Assembly (NCBI GenBank): GCA_002897935.1
Contig: BDTA01000094.1
Location: 1-43,035 of the forward strand
DNA from: a bacterium BMS3Abin08
GTDB taxonomy: Bacteria > Nitrospirota > Thermodesulfovibrionia > Thermodesulfovibrionales > JdFR-85
DNA: 43,035 bases
Direction: 5' to 3'
The position numbers and the translations under genes were made by a program. Under the pieces are notes generated by a model, which saw nothing but the letters and a program-made list of their open reading frames with translations, was not told the origin of the DNA and made no database searches. Below, piece after piece: positions 1-7,155 of this stretch (the first letter of the stretch is position 1; each line of letters starts with the position of its first letter).

Positions 1-2
1 CG

Positions 3-284
3 ATCTACGCAAAGGCCCTCGATATACTGAATGAACGCTTCAGGTTTTCAGCAACAATAAAGGGCGATGAGATCTTCATTCCCGTCACCGGTGGGGAGGC
101 ATGCATCCCCGATCTGATCAGGGTGCTGGGAGAGATGGCGCTTTCCGTAAGGATGCAGAGACCTACACTTAATGATGTGTTCCTTAAGCTGACGGGAAAG
201 GGCATAAGGCATGGGGGACATGGTGATTCCAACGAGATAAAGGACGCAATAAGGGCATACAGGAGGCGTTTTGATAGAGGGTAG
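3..284 (+). CDS. ABC transporter ATP-binding protein, C-terminal part (cut by window edge)
   Basis: Open frame from the window edge to TAG at 282-284, about 93 residues visible. It ends with a small regulatory-type domain and the stretch MQRPTLNDVFLKLTG, which is typical of the C-terminus of DrrA/CcmA-like ATPases of ABC-2 exporters. Walker and signature motifs lie outside the window. The stop overlaps the start of the permease at 271 by 14 bases, and the AGGAGG used by the permease lies inside this gene, so the two are translationally coupled. The protein would energise the permease from the cytoplasmic side. Substrate cannot be told from this fragment. Confidence 0.85.
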   Translation: MYAKALDILNERFRFSATIKGDEIFIPVTGGEACIPDLIRVLGEMALSVRMQRPTLNDVFLKLTGKGIRHGGHGDSNEIKDAIRAYRRRFDRG

Positions 285-1041
285 GGTAGTCTATGTAATC
301 GTTGCAAGGGAGATGAAGAAATTCATCAGGGAGAGGAGCAGGCTCCTCTCAACCATAGCCAGGCCCCTTATATGGCTCTTCCTTGTGGGAGGGGGGATGA
401 CGAGGCTCGTTCCCGTTAATAAGGAGGGGATTACGTATCTCCAGTTCTTCTTTCCCGGCATAATAGGAATGACCATCCTTTTCAGCTCGATCTTTTCAGC
501 TATTTCAATCATATGGGACAAGGAGTTCGGATACATGAAGGAGATGCTCGTTGCTCCTGTATCAAGGACATCCATTGTTGTGGGAAAGGCACTGAGCGGT
601 ACCGTTGTATCTACCATTCAGGCGTTTATTATCCTGCTGCTGTTCCCCCTTGTCGGCCTGAAACTGGCCCTCTCGCAGATAATTCTTGCCCTGATTGCCG
701 GCGCCCTCCTTGCCTTTGCAATATCCTCCATAGGGATCGTGATAGCCACATTCTACGAAAGCTTTGAGAGCTTCTCCGTAATCATGAACTTTATTGTAAT
801 GCCCATGTTCTTTCTCTCCGGAGCAATGTACCCCGTAAAGGACCTCCCCGTTGTCCTTGGTATACTCGCCCGCATGAACCCCCTCACCTACGGAGTAGAC
901 GCCCTTAAAAACATTATCTTTCCCCTGGAGAAGGGTAACATGGGACCCGACTTCGGATTATTGTTTGATATAACGATAATCCTTCTTGTCTCCCTGCTGT
1001 TTATAGTGCTCGGTACCTTATTCTTCAGAAGAAGGGCATAG
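271..1041 (+). CDS. ABC-2 type transporter permease
   Basis: 256 residues with about six hydrophobic segments and the late motif FFLSGAMYPVKDLP followed by NPLTYGVDALK, which is characteristic of ABC-2 (DrrB/NodJ-like) permeases. It is the membrane partner of the ATPase that overlaps its start. The chosen start is TTG at 271, preceded four bases upstream by AGGAGG (261-266). An in-frame ATG at 313 is the alternative and would shorten the short cytoplasmic N-terminus. The pair would form a homodimeric-type exporter for drugs, polysaccharide or lipid. Substrate is not determinable. A minus-strand gene follows after 50 bases, so the operon ends here. Confidence 0.9.
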   Translation: MIEGRVVYVIVAREMKKFIRERSRLLSTIARPLIWLFLVGGGMTRLVPVNKEGITYLQFFFPGIIGMTILFSSIFSAISIIWDKEFGYMKEMLVAPVSRTSIVVGKALSGTVVSTIQAFIILLLFPLVGLKLALSQIILALIAGALLAFAISSIGIVIATFYESFESFSVIMNFIVMPMFFLSGAMYPVKDLPVVLGILARMNPLTYGVDALKNIIFPLEKGNMGPDFGLLFDITIILLVSLLFIVLGTLFFRRRA

Positions 1042-1091
1042 ACAACAACAGGCGATGGACGATGGATTACGGATCTAAAAACGGCTGTGTG

Positions 1092-1799
1092 TTATGGGTT
1101 GCGTTGATTCCTGAACCTGATAGTTTTTATGAAACTCACCAGTGAATATACCTGACTCTCGGTCAGGGGTCCGCCGGATGCTGTTGAGAATCCTGGCATC
1201 GAGGTATTTTCAATACCCCCGAGAATTATACTCTTCAGCATTACAGACTCTTCTGTTTTAAGGTTTTCAGGCTCCCTGTGGCAGACATAGCATACGGCAT
1301 TATAGAGAATCTCTCCCTGTTTTAGTGTAACATTCCTGCCCACATGGCATTCCCTGCATCCACCCCTGAAAATTACAGAGGGGTCAACACCCGGGACCGC
1401 TGAATGGCCCACCGAGCCACTTACCTTAATTGAAACGGGTTCAGGTGATATATTCGTATATACATCTATGGTCTTGGTAAAACGTCCGATCTTCCCTCTT
1501 GTATCAATGACGATCCTCAGCCTTCCCGTCTCCGAGGGCAGGAGCCTCTTTTTAACAAAATACGCCTCTGTACATCCACACGAGGGTTCAACGGAGACAA
1601 TGTCTATCACCCGTCCGGTTATATTCTTCAGGAACACCACCGCCTCCACATCGGACCCTCCCTCAAGCTCCCCAAGATCATACTTACTGATATCAAAGGG
1701 GTACTCTGCGGCATGAGCCCCAAAAGCGAGCGATAACAACAGAAGGGCAGGTATGTACCTTCCCATAATCTTCAGGATTTCTTTCTTGCCGTGAATCAT
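1092..1799 (-). CDS. DUF1573 domain protein fused to a c-type cytochrome with two CXXCH motifs
   Basis: 235 residues. An N-terminal hydrophobic stretch ending in AHA (about residue 31) looks like a Sec signal peptide, so the protein should be periplasmic. Residues about 35-130 match the DUF1573 type (Ig-like fold, with the hallmark EPSCGCTEA). The C-terminal third carries CRECH and CYVCH haem-binding motifs, and MPGF near the end could supply an axial methionine. DUF1573 occurs in cell-surface and periplasmic proteins of several phyla, and its fusion to a cytochrome suggests a redox or metal-sensing role, which is inferred. It stands alone, 165 bases downstream of the chemoreceptor stop on the same strand. 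A leaderless variant starting later is unlikely because it would lose the signal peptide. Confidence 0.85.
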   Translation of the reverse strand: MIHGKKEILKIMGRYIPALLLLSLAFGAHAAEYPFDISKYDLGELEGGSDVEAVVFLKNITGRVIDIVSVEPSCGCTEAYFVKKRLLPSETGRLRIVIDTRGKIGRFTKTIDVYTNISPEPVSIKVSGSVGHSAVPGVDPSVIFRGGCRECHVGRNVTLKQGEILYNAVCYVCHREPENLKTEESVMLKSIILGGIENTSMPGFSTASGGPLTESQVYSLVSFIKTIRFRNQRNP

Positions 1800-1894
1800 A
1801 AACGGTCCGGTCTACATTGAAAATACGGGATCCTGAAACAATACCCCGAAAGCCTTTGGGGCACAGGATTCAGAATGACATTGCAAGGATCGGG

Positions 1895-1928
1895 GAGCCT
1901 GTCCTCAAACCGATTGAGGAACAGGCTT
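1895..1928. repeat. Imperfect inverted repeat (hairpin) downstream of the chemoreceptor
   Basis: AGCCTGTCCTCAA and TTGAGGAACAGGCT can pair over about 13 bases with a single bulge and a short loop. It lies just past the MCP stop in the direction of transcription, but no T-run follows, so it is not a standard intrinsic terminator. It may still act as a 3' stabilising hairpin or be one of the dispersed palindromes. Confidence 0.5.
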
Positions 1929-1948
1929 CACGACGGTGACAACAACAC

Positions 1949-1967
1949 TGTTTATACACAGACTCTA
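1949..1967. repeat. Solo end of the TA-flanked TAGAGTCTG repeat; supplies the MCP stop codon
   Basis: Read on the minus strand this is TAGAGTCTGTGTATAAAC, the terminal inverted repeat of the family seen at 17866, 18015 and 25463. No second end is visible nearby, so it is a half element. Its first three bases are the TAG stop of the chemoreceptor gene. Confidence 0.75.
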
Positions 1968-3686
1968 TGTAAGGGTCAATTCCCGGGGAGCGACATCTTC
2001 CGGATCAGTCATCGCAACCGGAGCATCCACTTCACCGACAGCACACTCAACCGGACCGTTGCCGGTCCTGAAGCAGGAGATCTGGACGTTCAGCCGGTTT
2101 GCTATCTTAAGGAGTTCAGATGAAAGGTCGCGGAGTTCATCCGATTGTTTCGCCGTCTCATCCACCACATGCGAGACATGTTCCATGCTCTGACTTACCT
2201 CATCCGCAGCTGCCGACTGCTCCTCAGTGGCTGAAGCTATACGCTGCACCATATCCTGAGCAAGACCGGAGTGATGAACAATGGACTTCAGCGCCTCATC
2301 CGCCCTGTTTGTCGACTCTACAGCCCTCCGGGCTATATCCTTTCCATTCTCCATCCGGTCTATGCTGTGCTCTGTCTCCTCCTGTATCGTCTTTATCTTC
2401 TCAGCAATATCGTCCGTGGCTCCGGCGGTCTTTTCAGCAAGTTTTCTCACCTCGTCAGCCACTACGGCAAACCCCCGTCCCTGGTCTCCGGCCCTTGCCG
2501 CCTCAATAGCGGCATTGAGGGCAAGGAGATTGGTCTGGTCGGCAATATCCTGAATGACGGTCACTATATCTCCTATCTCCTTTGATCTCCGCCCGAGGGC
2601 CTCCACTGCCCTGGAACTCTCGGCAAAACTCTCTGAAAGCTCCTTAATCCCCGATATTGCCTCCTCCACGACCTCCCTGCCTGAGAGCGCCGTATCGTAG
2701 GATGTCTTTGATGCCTCTGACGCATCAGAGGTGTTTTTCGCCATATCCACTATGGTCTGGGACATCTCGGTGGCCGCCGCTGCAACCTGCTGGAGCTTTG
2801 AACTCTGCTGGCTGGTGCCGTCGCGGAGCTTGTCGGAAAATTGAGAGACACCCTCAGCCTGCCTGCTTATCATACCGATGTTTGAGGCAATGTTGGAGCA
2901 GGTTGCATTAAGCCTCTTTATCATATTGTTCAGCGAAGAGGCCATAATGCCCATCTCGTCAGATCCGCTCACCTTTACATTGCCTGTCAGTATCCCCTCG
3001 GAGACCTCCTTTACCGTTTCGAGCACCAGGTTTATCGGTCTTGAAACCGACCTTACGATTGTGAAGGAAAGGCCGATAAGGACGATGACCATGAAGACAG
3101 CAGTTGCTATCACTATCCTGTTCAGCCTTGTGATGCTTGTTTTTTTCTTAAGGTAAATCCTGTTTACTCCGTCCTTTACCTTCTTTGCGAGACTATCTAT
3201 CGACTTGAAGATCAGGGGCTTGAAATCAAGCCATCTGTTGTAGTAATCCTCAATCTTGCCGGTATCTTCATCAAAATATACATTGACGAGACCAGGGACC
3301 ATAACCCTGAAACCCGCAAGCCCCTTCTCAAACTCCTTGATCTCTTTACCGTAGGGGTTACCGTCCGTTTCGGAGAGAGAGGACTTCACCTTCTTCCAGG
3401 ACTTATCAATTGAGGAAAGGGCCAGCTTCAGGTGCTCACCCGCACCTGGAGAGGCAATCATGTCTGAAGCAACACCTGTCATTCTGAATTCAATCTCTCT
3501 GAACATCAGCTGGATGTTCCTGAGTTCATCGAGTGGAAGCACATTGTCTTTATATATGGTATCAAGGGTCTCAACCTGCCTTCCCCCCATTATATACGTG
3601 GTGAAGGTCAATCCGGCAAAGACCAGCAACACAGAGACCATCATAAAGGTCATCTTATGGGATATCTTTATATCTGAAAATCTCAT
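1965..3686 (-). CDS. Methyl-accepting chemotaxis protein
   Basis: 573 residues from the ATG at 3686, which has GGGAGG six bases upstream. An upstream in-frame GTG at 3719 lacks such a site. Order: TM1 (about 13-33), a helical periplasmic sensor of about 155 residues resembling four-helix-bundle sensors, TM2 (about 191-211), HAMP (about 212-264), and a long coiled-coil signalling domain. The receptor tip is unmistakable at about 380-410: [17 protein letters not shown] then [15 protein letters not shown]. No CheR-tethering pentapeptide is seen at the C-terminus. The gene follows the periplasmic rhodanese by 46 bases and shares its sigma-28 promoter. The last codon position is odd: the TAG stop belongs to a dispersed repeat end, so the original C-terminus may have been slightly different. 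The ligand is unknown. Confidence 0.95.
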   Translation of the reverse strand: MRFSDIKISHKMTFMMVSVLLVFAGLTFTTYIMGGRQVETLDTIYKDNVLPLDELRNIQLMFREIEFRMTGVASDMIASPGAGEHLKLALSSIDKSWKKVKSSLSETDGNPYGKEIKEFEKGLAGFRVMVPGLVNVYFDEDTGKIEDYYNRWLDFKPLIFKSIDSLAKKVKDGVNRIYLKKKTSITRLNRIVIATAVFMVIVLIGLSFTIVRSVSRPINLVLETVKEVSEGILTGNVKVSGSDEMGIMASSLNNMIKRLNATCSNIASNIGMISRQAEGVSQFSDKLRDGTSQQSSKLQQVAAAATEMSQTIVDMAKNTSDASEASKTSYDTALSGREVVEEAISGIKELSESFAESSRAVEALGRRSKEIGDIVTVIQDIADQTNLLALNAAIEAARAGDQGRGFAVVADEVRKLAEKTAGATDDIAEKIKTIQEETEHSIDRMENGKDIARRAVESTNRADEALKSIVHHSGLAQDMVQRIASATEEQSAAADEVSQSMEHVSHVVDETAKQSDELRDLSSELLKIANRLNVQISCFRTGNGPVECAVGEVDAPVAMTDPEDVAPRELTLT

Positions 3687-3705
3687 TGTCCGCCTCCCTG
3701 GAGGA

Positions 3706-3725
3706 GGGGGTGTTGACACACCCCC
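3706..3725. other. Perfect 8-bp hairpin between the rhodanese and MCP genes
   Basis: GGGGGTGT and ACACCCCC face each other across a four-base loop, in the 46-base gap between the rhodanese stop and the MCP start. No T-run follows on the minus strand, so it is not a classical terminator. It ends about 19 bases before the MCP start codon, so it could tune MCP translation or mRNA ends within the operon. Confidence 0.55.
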
Positions 3726-3732
3726 CGTCCCG

Positions 3733-4185
3733 TTATTCAGTTGGATAGCTTTTTGATTTCCATTCAGGCCATCCGCCCCTGAACCAGTAGACGTTCTTGT
3801 AACCCGCCTTAATAAGCGTCACTGCCGCCTTGTAGGACTTCCAGCACCTCGGGCCGTTGCAGTGAACAATTACAGGAACGTTCCTGTTAGAGGGGAATTT
3901 GGCCAGATCAAATCTGTCCTTAGAGGCGTCAAAATCGGCTGTCTTCTTGCTCTTTTCGTGATACCATGCATTGATGGCACCGGGAATATGTCCATCAACA
4001 TACTCGGCCTTTTTGCGGACATCGTAGAGCTGGATCTTTCCCGCGTTTGCCTTTACCCAGTCCGCATCAACAATAGAAACACCGTCAAGTGATGAGGGGG
4101 CTACCGGTTTCTTGGCATCGGCCACCCCGACAGTCAGTCCGACAAAGATCATTACAATAAGTGTTTTTGATATACTCCTCCGCAT
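3733..4185 (-). CDS. Periplasmic rhodanese-like domain protein
   Basis: 150 residues. A signal peptide is clear ([19 protein letters not shown], then ADA), so the single rhodanese domain is exported. The domain shows the [20 protein letters not shown] segment (CH2A-like) and an active-site loop [10 protein letters not shown], with candidate catalytic Cys in VHCNGPRC. Family role: transfer of sulfane sulfur to thiophilic acceptors, or persulfide sensing. Start ATG has AGGAGG at the right distance. It is the first gene after a sigma-28 promoter (4244-4270) and leads directly into a chemoreceptor, an unusual pairing that hints at a role in taxis towards reduced sulfur or redox cues. That role is inferred only. 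Confidence 0.9.
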   Translation of the reverse strand: MRRSISKTLIVMIFVGLTVGVADAKKPVAPSSLDGVSIVDADWVKANAGKIQLYDVRKKAEYVDGHIPGAINAWYHEKSKKTADFDASKDRFDLAKFPSNRNVPVIVHCNGPRCWKSYKAAVTLIKAGYKNVYWFRGGWPEWKSKSYPTE

Positions 4186-4243
4186 ACGTTACCTCCTGAT
4201 TTGATTTTTTTACCCTGACCAGGCAGGGGGATATCTAATATAT

Positions 4244-4270
4244 ATATCGACCTGATCTCAGAAAACTTTA
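4244..4270 (-). promoter_or_regulatory. Sigma-28 (FliA) promoter for rhodanese-MCP
   Basis: On the minus strand: TAAAGTTT (-35, at 4270-4263), 11 bases, then GTCGATAT (-10, at 4251-4244). This matches the enterobacterial FliA consensus TAAAGTTT-N11-GCCGATAA with the exact spacing. The predicted leader is about 50 bases. Confidence 0.85.
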
Positions 4271-4468
4271 GCCCGACTACAAAAACACTCAGGGGCGCAA
4301 GCCCGTTTCCGCTACATTTAAATGCGGAGCATCTCCAAAAGAAGCAGATGAAATCAGATGGATTCGATGTTAGGGGCTATGGGGGATAGGCTGATTTGAT
4401 CACTTCTCTCCGGCATGAGATAATCCCTGTCCTGACAGGCTGTTGCCCAAATAGGAAAAAGCCTTTCC

Positions 4469-4574
4469 TGTCATTCTGAATTTATTTCAGAATCTCGTAT
4501 TTTCAACATGTTACGTTTATAGAGATCCTGAAACGAATTCAGGGCCTGTCCTGAATTCATTTCAGGGATGACAG
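4469..4574. repeat. Dispersed repeat, TTCAG/CTGAA family
   Basis: Starts GTCATTCTGAATTTATTTCAG, continues with CTCGTATTTTCAACATGTTACG and TAGAGATCCTGAAAC, and ends with TTTCAGGGATGACA. Closely similar copies lie at 9076-9157 and 9483-9585, and looser ones at 5776-5871 and 8993-9075. The outer GTCAT/ATGAC ends are inverted. No coding potential. Confidence 0.7.
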
Positions 4575-4595
4575 CAAACAAATTCTGACTATAAA

Positions 4596-4729
4596 TAGTG
4601 TCTGTGTATAAACAACAGTCATTTGTCATTCCCGCAAGCGAAGCGAGTCGGGAATCCTTCTTAAAGACAGATTCCGGACAAGCCGGAATGACGGTAAAAC
4701 GACAACTGTTCGACTTTATACACATACTA
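4596..4729. repeat. TA-flanked inverted-repeat element (MITE-like), copy A
   Basis: Left end TAGTGTCTGTGTATAAAC, right end CTTTATACACATACTA, so the ends are inverted and flanked by TA. Inside are a GTCATTCCCG...CGGGAATC palindrome and GATTCCGG...CCGGAATGAC. Together with the preceding repeat it fills the 667-base gap 4186-4852, which otherwise holds only the FliA promoter. A partial TTCAG-family repeat follows at 4737-4772. Confidence 0.8.
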
Positions 4730-4852
4730 CAAATAAGTTCAGAGCCTGTCCGAATTTATTTCAGGGATGACAATTAGCGACTTTTTCAATCAGCCTGTTA
4801 TGATATGATAAACCATTGAAAAAAAAGAGGGCGAGGGAGGTAGAACAGGAAA

Positions 4853-5749
4853 ATGATATTTATTGCGGGAGCAACAGGGTTTGTGGGAAGGCACCTCATG
4901 AAGGCGCTGAAGGAGGAGGGGATGGATGTCCGCTGTCTCCTGAGGTCTGAAAGCAATGCCGGGCAATGCCGATCCCTTGGATTTGAGACGGTCTATGGTG
5001 ATATAACCGACAGGGAGAGTTTACGGGGGGCGCTTAAAGGGGTCAAAAAGGTGGTCCATCTTGCCGGGATCATCCAGGAAAGGGACGGCCTCACCTTTGA
5101 GAAGATCCATGTAGAGGGAACGGGGAACCTCGTTGACGAGGCACTCTCCGAGGAGATTGAACTCTTCTTCTACCAGTCCGCTCTCGGTGCGTCCCCTTCA
5201 TCATCCTTCAAGTACTCCAGGACAAAGGCCGAGGCAGAGGAGATAGTCAGGGAATCCGGTCTGCACTACATAGTCTTCCGTCCCTCCCTGATACTGGGTC
5301 CCGGCGACGGTTTTACGGAAAAGCTCATGGAGCTGCTCAGGATGGGGCCTGTAATCCCCGTGCCCGGTGACGGGAAGACCAGGTTTCAGCCTGTCTTCAT
5401 CGAAGACTGGGTCAGGTGCTTCATCAAGGCCATTGGAGACAGTGACATGAAAAACCGCATCTACGAGTTCGGCGGCCCCGAACATATAACTTACAACGAC
5501 CTCCTGAAGAAATACATGGAGGCGATGGGGCTTGACAAACCCCTTGTTCATATTCCTCCGGCACTGGTAAAGACCGGGATCGCCCTCTCCAGGATCGGAA
5601 GGTCCTTTGGGGTCAAGCTCCCCGAAGCAAGTATGGAGCAGATCGATATGCTGCAGGTTGACAACATCACCTCAACCGACTCGGTTGAGCAGCAGTTTGG
5701 CTTTTCGCCCCGGAGAATGGATGAATTTATCAAGAAAGTGATCCAATGA
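4853..5749 (+). CDS. NAD(P)-dependent epimerase/dehydratase, complex I NDUFA9-like atypical SDR
   Basis: 298 residues. A Rossmann dinucleotide-binding motif GATGFVG lies at residues 6-12, and YSRTK (Y121-K125) matches the SDR catalytic YxxxK. The overall layout (HLAGIIQE, then RPSLILGPGDGF, then PVFIEDWVRC) is that of the atypical short-chain dehydrogenases related to the 39-kDa subunit of complex I and to nucleoside-sugar epimerases. These use NAD(P)H and often act on sugars, quinones or lipids. The substrate is not recognisable. It is monocistronic: a repeat-filled gap lies upstream, and the convergent ruvC gene ends 176 bases downstream. The intergene gap 5750-5925 holds a TTCAG-type repeat at 5776-5871. 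Confidence 0.88.
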   Translation: MIFIAGATGFVGRHLMKALKEEGMDVRCLLRSESNAGQCRSLGFETVYGDITDRESLRGALKGVKKVVHLAGIIQERDGLTFEKIHVEGTGNLVDEALSEEIELFFYQSALGASPSSSFKYSRTKAEAEEIVRESGLHYIVFRPSLILGPGDGFTEKLMELLRMGPVIPVPGDGKTRFQPVFIEDWVRCFIKAIGDSDMKNRIYEFGGPEHITYNDLLKKYMEAMGLDKPLVHIPPALVKTGIALSRIGRSFGVKLPEASMEQIDMLQVDNITSTDSVEQQFGFSPRRMDEFIKKVIQ

Positions 5750-5775
5750 ACCTCCCTATCTTCAGCATCCCTCAA

Positions 5776-5871
5776 AGCTGTCACCCTGAACTCGTTTCAG
5801 GGTCTCAGGAGATGCTGCACCAGAGTTACATAACAATGGGAGAGATGCTGAAACAAGTTCAGCATGACAAG
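5776..5871. repeat. Dispersed repeat, TTCAG/CTGAA family, between convergent genes
   Basis: GTCACCCTGAACTCGTTTCAGGG at the left and CTGAAACAAGTTCAGCATGACA at the right form an imperfect inverted pair of the same kind as copies near 4469 and 9076. It lies in the gap between the stops of two convergent genes. Confidence 0.6.
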
Positions 5872-5925
5872 AATTCCTGTGATGAACCTCCCTGCTCCCT
5901 GCAGCAAAGACGGCCTGTATGGCCC

Positions 5926-6417
5926 TTAAACCGGAAGGCGACTGTTGAGGTGACATATTCCAAGGGCAAGGGCATCGGCACTGTCCGGAAGGGGGACCTC
6001 CCTTAACGAGAGTATCACCTTCACCATCTGCTGGACCTGCTCCTTTGTCGCCTTTCCATAACCCACAACCGCCTTCTTCATCTCGTTGGGGTTGTACTCT
6101 GAAAAAGCCACTCCCTCCTCTGCCAGTGCAAGAAGCACTACACCCCTGGCGTGTCCGAGATTCAGCGCTGCCTTTATGCCCTTTGCAAAAAAGACCTTTT
6201 CGACAGCGGCCTCCTCCGGCCTGTACTCCTTCAGTACAATGACAATCTCATGATAAAGCCGCAGCAACCGCTCATGCAGGGGGAGGTTTCGCGGAAGGTT
6301 TATAGTCCCGTAGGCAAGACAGACGAGATTCTTTCGTGAATCCCTCTCTATAACCCCGTAGCCACAGGCTATGGACCCGGGATCTATGCCGATTATACGA
6401 AAACCGCCTTTACTCAC
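5926..6417 (-). CDS. ruvC: Crossover junction endodeoxyribonuclease RuvC
   Basis: 163 residues from GTG at 6417. It resolves Holliday junctions as a dimer with RuvAB. The retroviral-integrase-like catalytic acidic residues are visible: IGIDPGS near the N-terminus, VEKVFFAKG in the middle, and DSADALALGICH near the end. AALNLGHARGV and YNPNEMKKAVVGYGKATKEQVQQMV are family hallmarks. The length is normal. The GTG overlaps the gmhA stop by eight bases, giving coupling. A TTG at 6450 would add 11 residues before the usual start and is less likely. It is the last gene of the argH-lptM-gmhA-ruvC run. ruvA and ruvB are not in the window. Confidence 0.95.
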   Translation of the reverse strand: MSKGGFRIIGIDPGSIACGYGVIERDSRKNLVCLAYGTINLPRNLPLHERLLRLYHEIVIVLKEYRPEEAAVEKVFFAKGIKAALNLGHARGVVLLALAEEGVAFSEYNPNEMKKAVVGYGKATKEQVQQMVKVILSLREVPLPDSADALALGICHLNSRLPV

Positions 6418-7012
6418 CTGAGGGCTGTCCCTGCGACCTCGGGAGTTCAAAGAGGATCTCTTCCACTACCTCACATATTATATGCCCGATCATGATATGG
6501 ACCTCCTGAATACGGGGGGTATCGGCAGAGGGTACCACAAAGGCATAATCCGATTTCGATGCCATCTTCCTGCCCTTTTCTCCTGTAAGGGATATCCGGA
6601 TAAGGCCCCGTTTCTTTGCTGCGTCAAGTGCCTTAAGGATATTTTTCGACAAACCACTGGTGCTTATGGCAAGTACAATGTCCCCCCCTTCAGAGAGGCT
6701 CCTGAGTTGACGGGCAAAGATCTCTGAATAATCATAATCATTGGCAATGGAGGTGATAACGGCCATATCGGTATTAAGTGCGATCGCAGGGAGGCCGGGT
6801 CTTTCCCTCTTGAAGCGGTTGACAAACTCCGCTGCTATATGGGAGGCATCAGAGGCAGAACCTCCGTTGCCGAAGAGGAGGAGCTTTTTCCCGTCATTAA
6901 AGGCATCGGCTATCACCTTTGAGACCTCCATAACAGCCTCGGTATTCTCCTCGAAGAACCTCTTTTTGACGGACAGGCTCTCCTCCACAGCCCTCTTGAT
7001 GGTCTCCTTCAT
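6410..7012 (-). CDS. gmhA: Phosphoheptose isomerase (sedoheptulose 7-phosphate isomerase), SIS domain
   Basis: 200 residues. It carries the SIS fold with LLLFGNGGSASDASHIAAEF, AISTSGLSKNILKAL and a C-terminal helix HIMIGHIICEVVE that holds the family His and Glu. GmhA makes D-glycero-D-manno-heptose 7-phosphate, the first step to ADP- or GDP-heptose for LPS core and other heptosides. GGGAGGG lies eight bases before the ATG. The start overlaps the lptM stop as ATGA, and its 3' end overlaps ruvC. A GT9 heptosyltransferase-like gene at 18197 could use the product. DiaA-type SIS proteins are the main alternative, but the context and motif set favour GmhA. Confidence 0.9.
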   Translation of the reverse strand: MKETIKRAVEESLSVKKRFFEENTEAVMEVSKVIADAFNDGKKLLLFGNGGSASDASHIAAEFVNRFKRERPGLPAIALNTDMAVITSIANDYDYSEIFARQLRSLSEGGDIVLAISTSGLSKNILKALDAAKKRGLIRISLTGEKGRKMASKSDYAFVVPSADTPRIQEVHIMIGHIICEVVEEILFELPRSQGQPSGE

Positions 7013-7155
7013 CTCGACCGCCCTCCCTGAAGAGATACCCCGGACCTCGGGTCCTTAAGCGTGGGGGGACCCTTTTTCCCGCACGAAGCAACGGAAAATG
7101 AAAACACAAGCGCTGTAAAAAATATCAGGATGATCCTGAACGCCTTCCCGGTCAT
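7009..7155 (-). CDS. lptM: Small LptM (YifL)-type lipoprotein
   Basis: 48 residues, short enough to be missed by default gene finders. Lipoprotein signal: FRIILIFFTALVFSFSVASC, with the lipobox Cys at residue 25. It is followed at once by GKKGPP, the hallmark CGxKGPL/P motif of LptM, which in E. coli assists assembly of the LptDE LPS translocon. Its start overlaps the argH stop (ATGA at 7152-7155) and its stop overlaps the gmhA start (ATGA at 7009-7012). The argH-lptM order is common in proteobacteria. The two exact ATGA overlaps and the motif make it a convincing gene despite its size. Confidence 0.88.
   Translation of the reverse strand: MTGKAFRIILIFFTALVFSFSVASCGKKGPPTLKDPRSGVSLQGGRSR

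Noticed and set aside
3706-3725. Intrinsic terminator between rhodanese and MCP
   Set aside because: The stem is perfect but no T-run follows on the coding strand, and the MCP has no other promoter in view.
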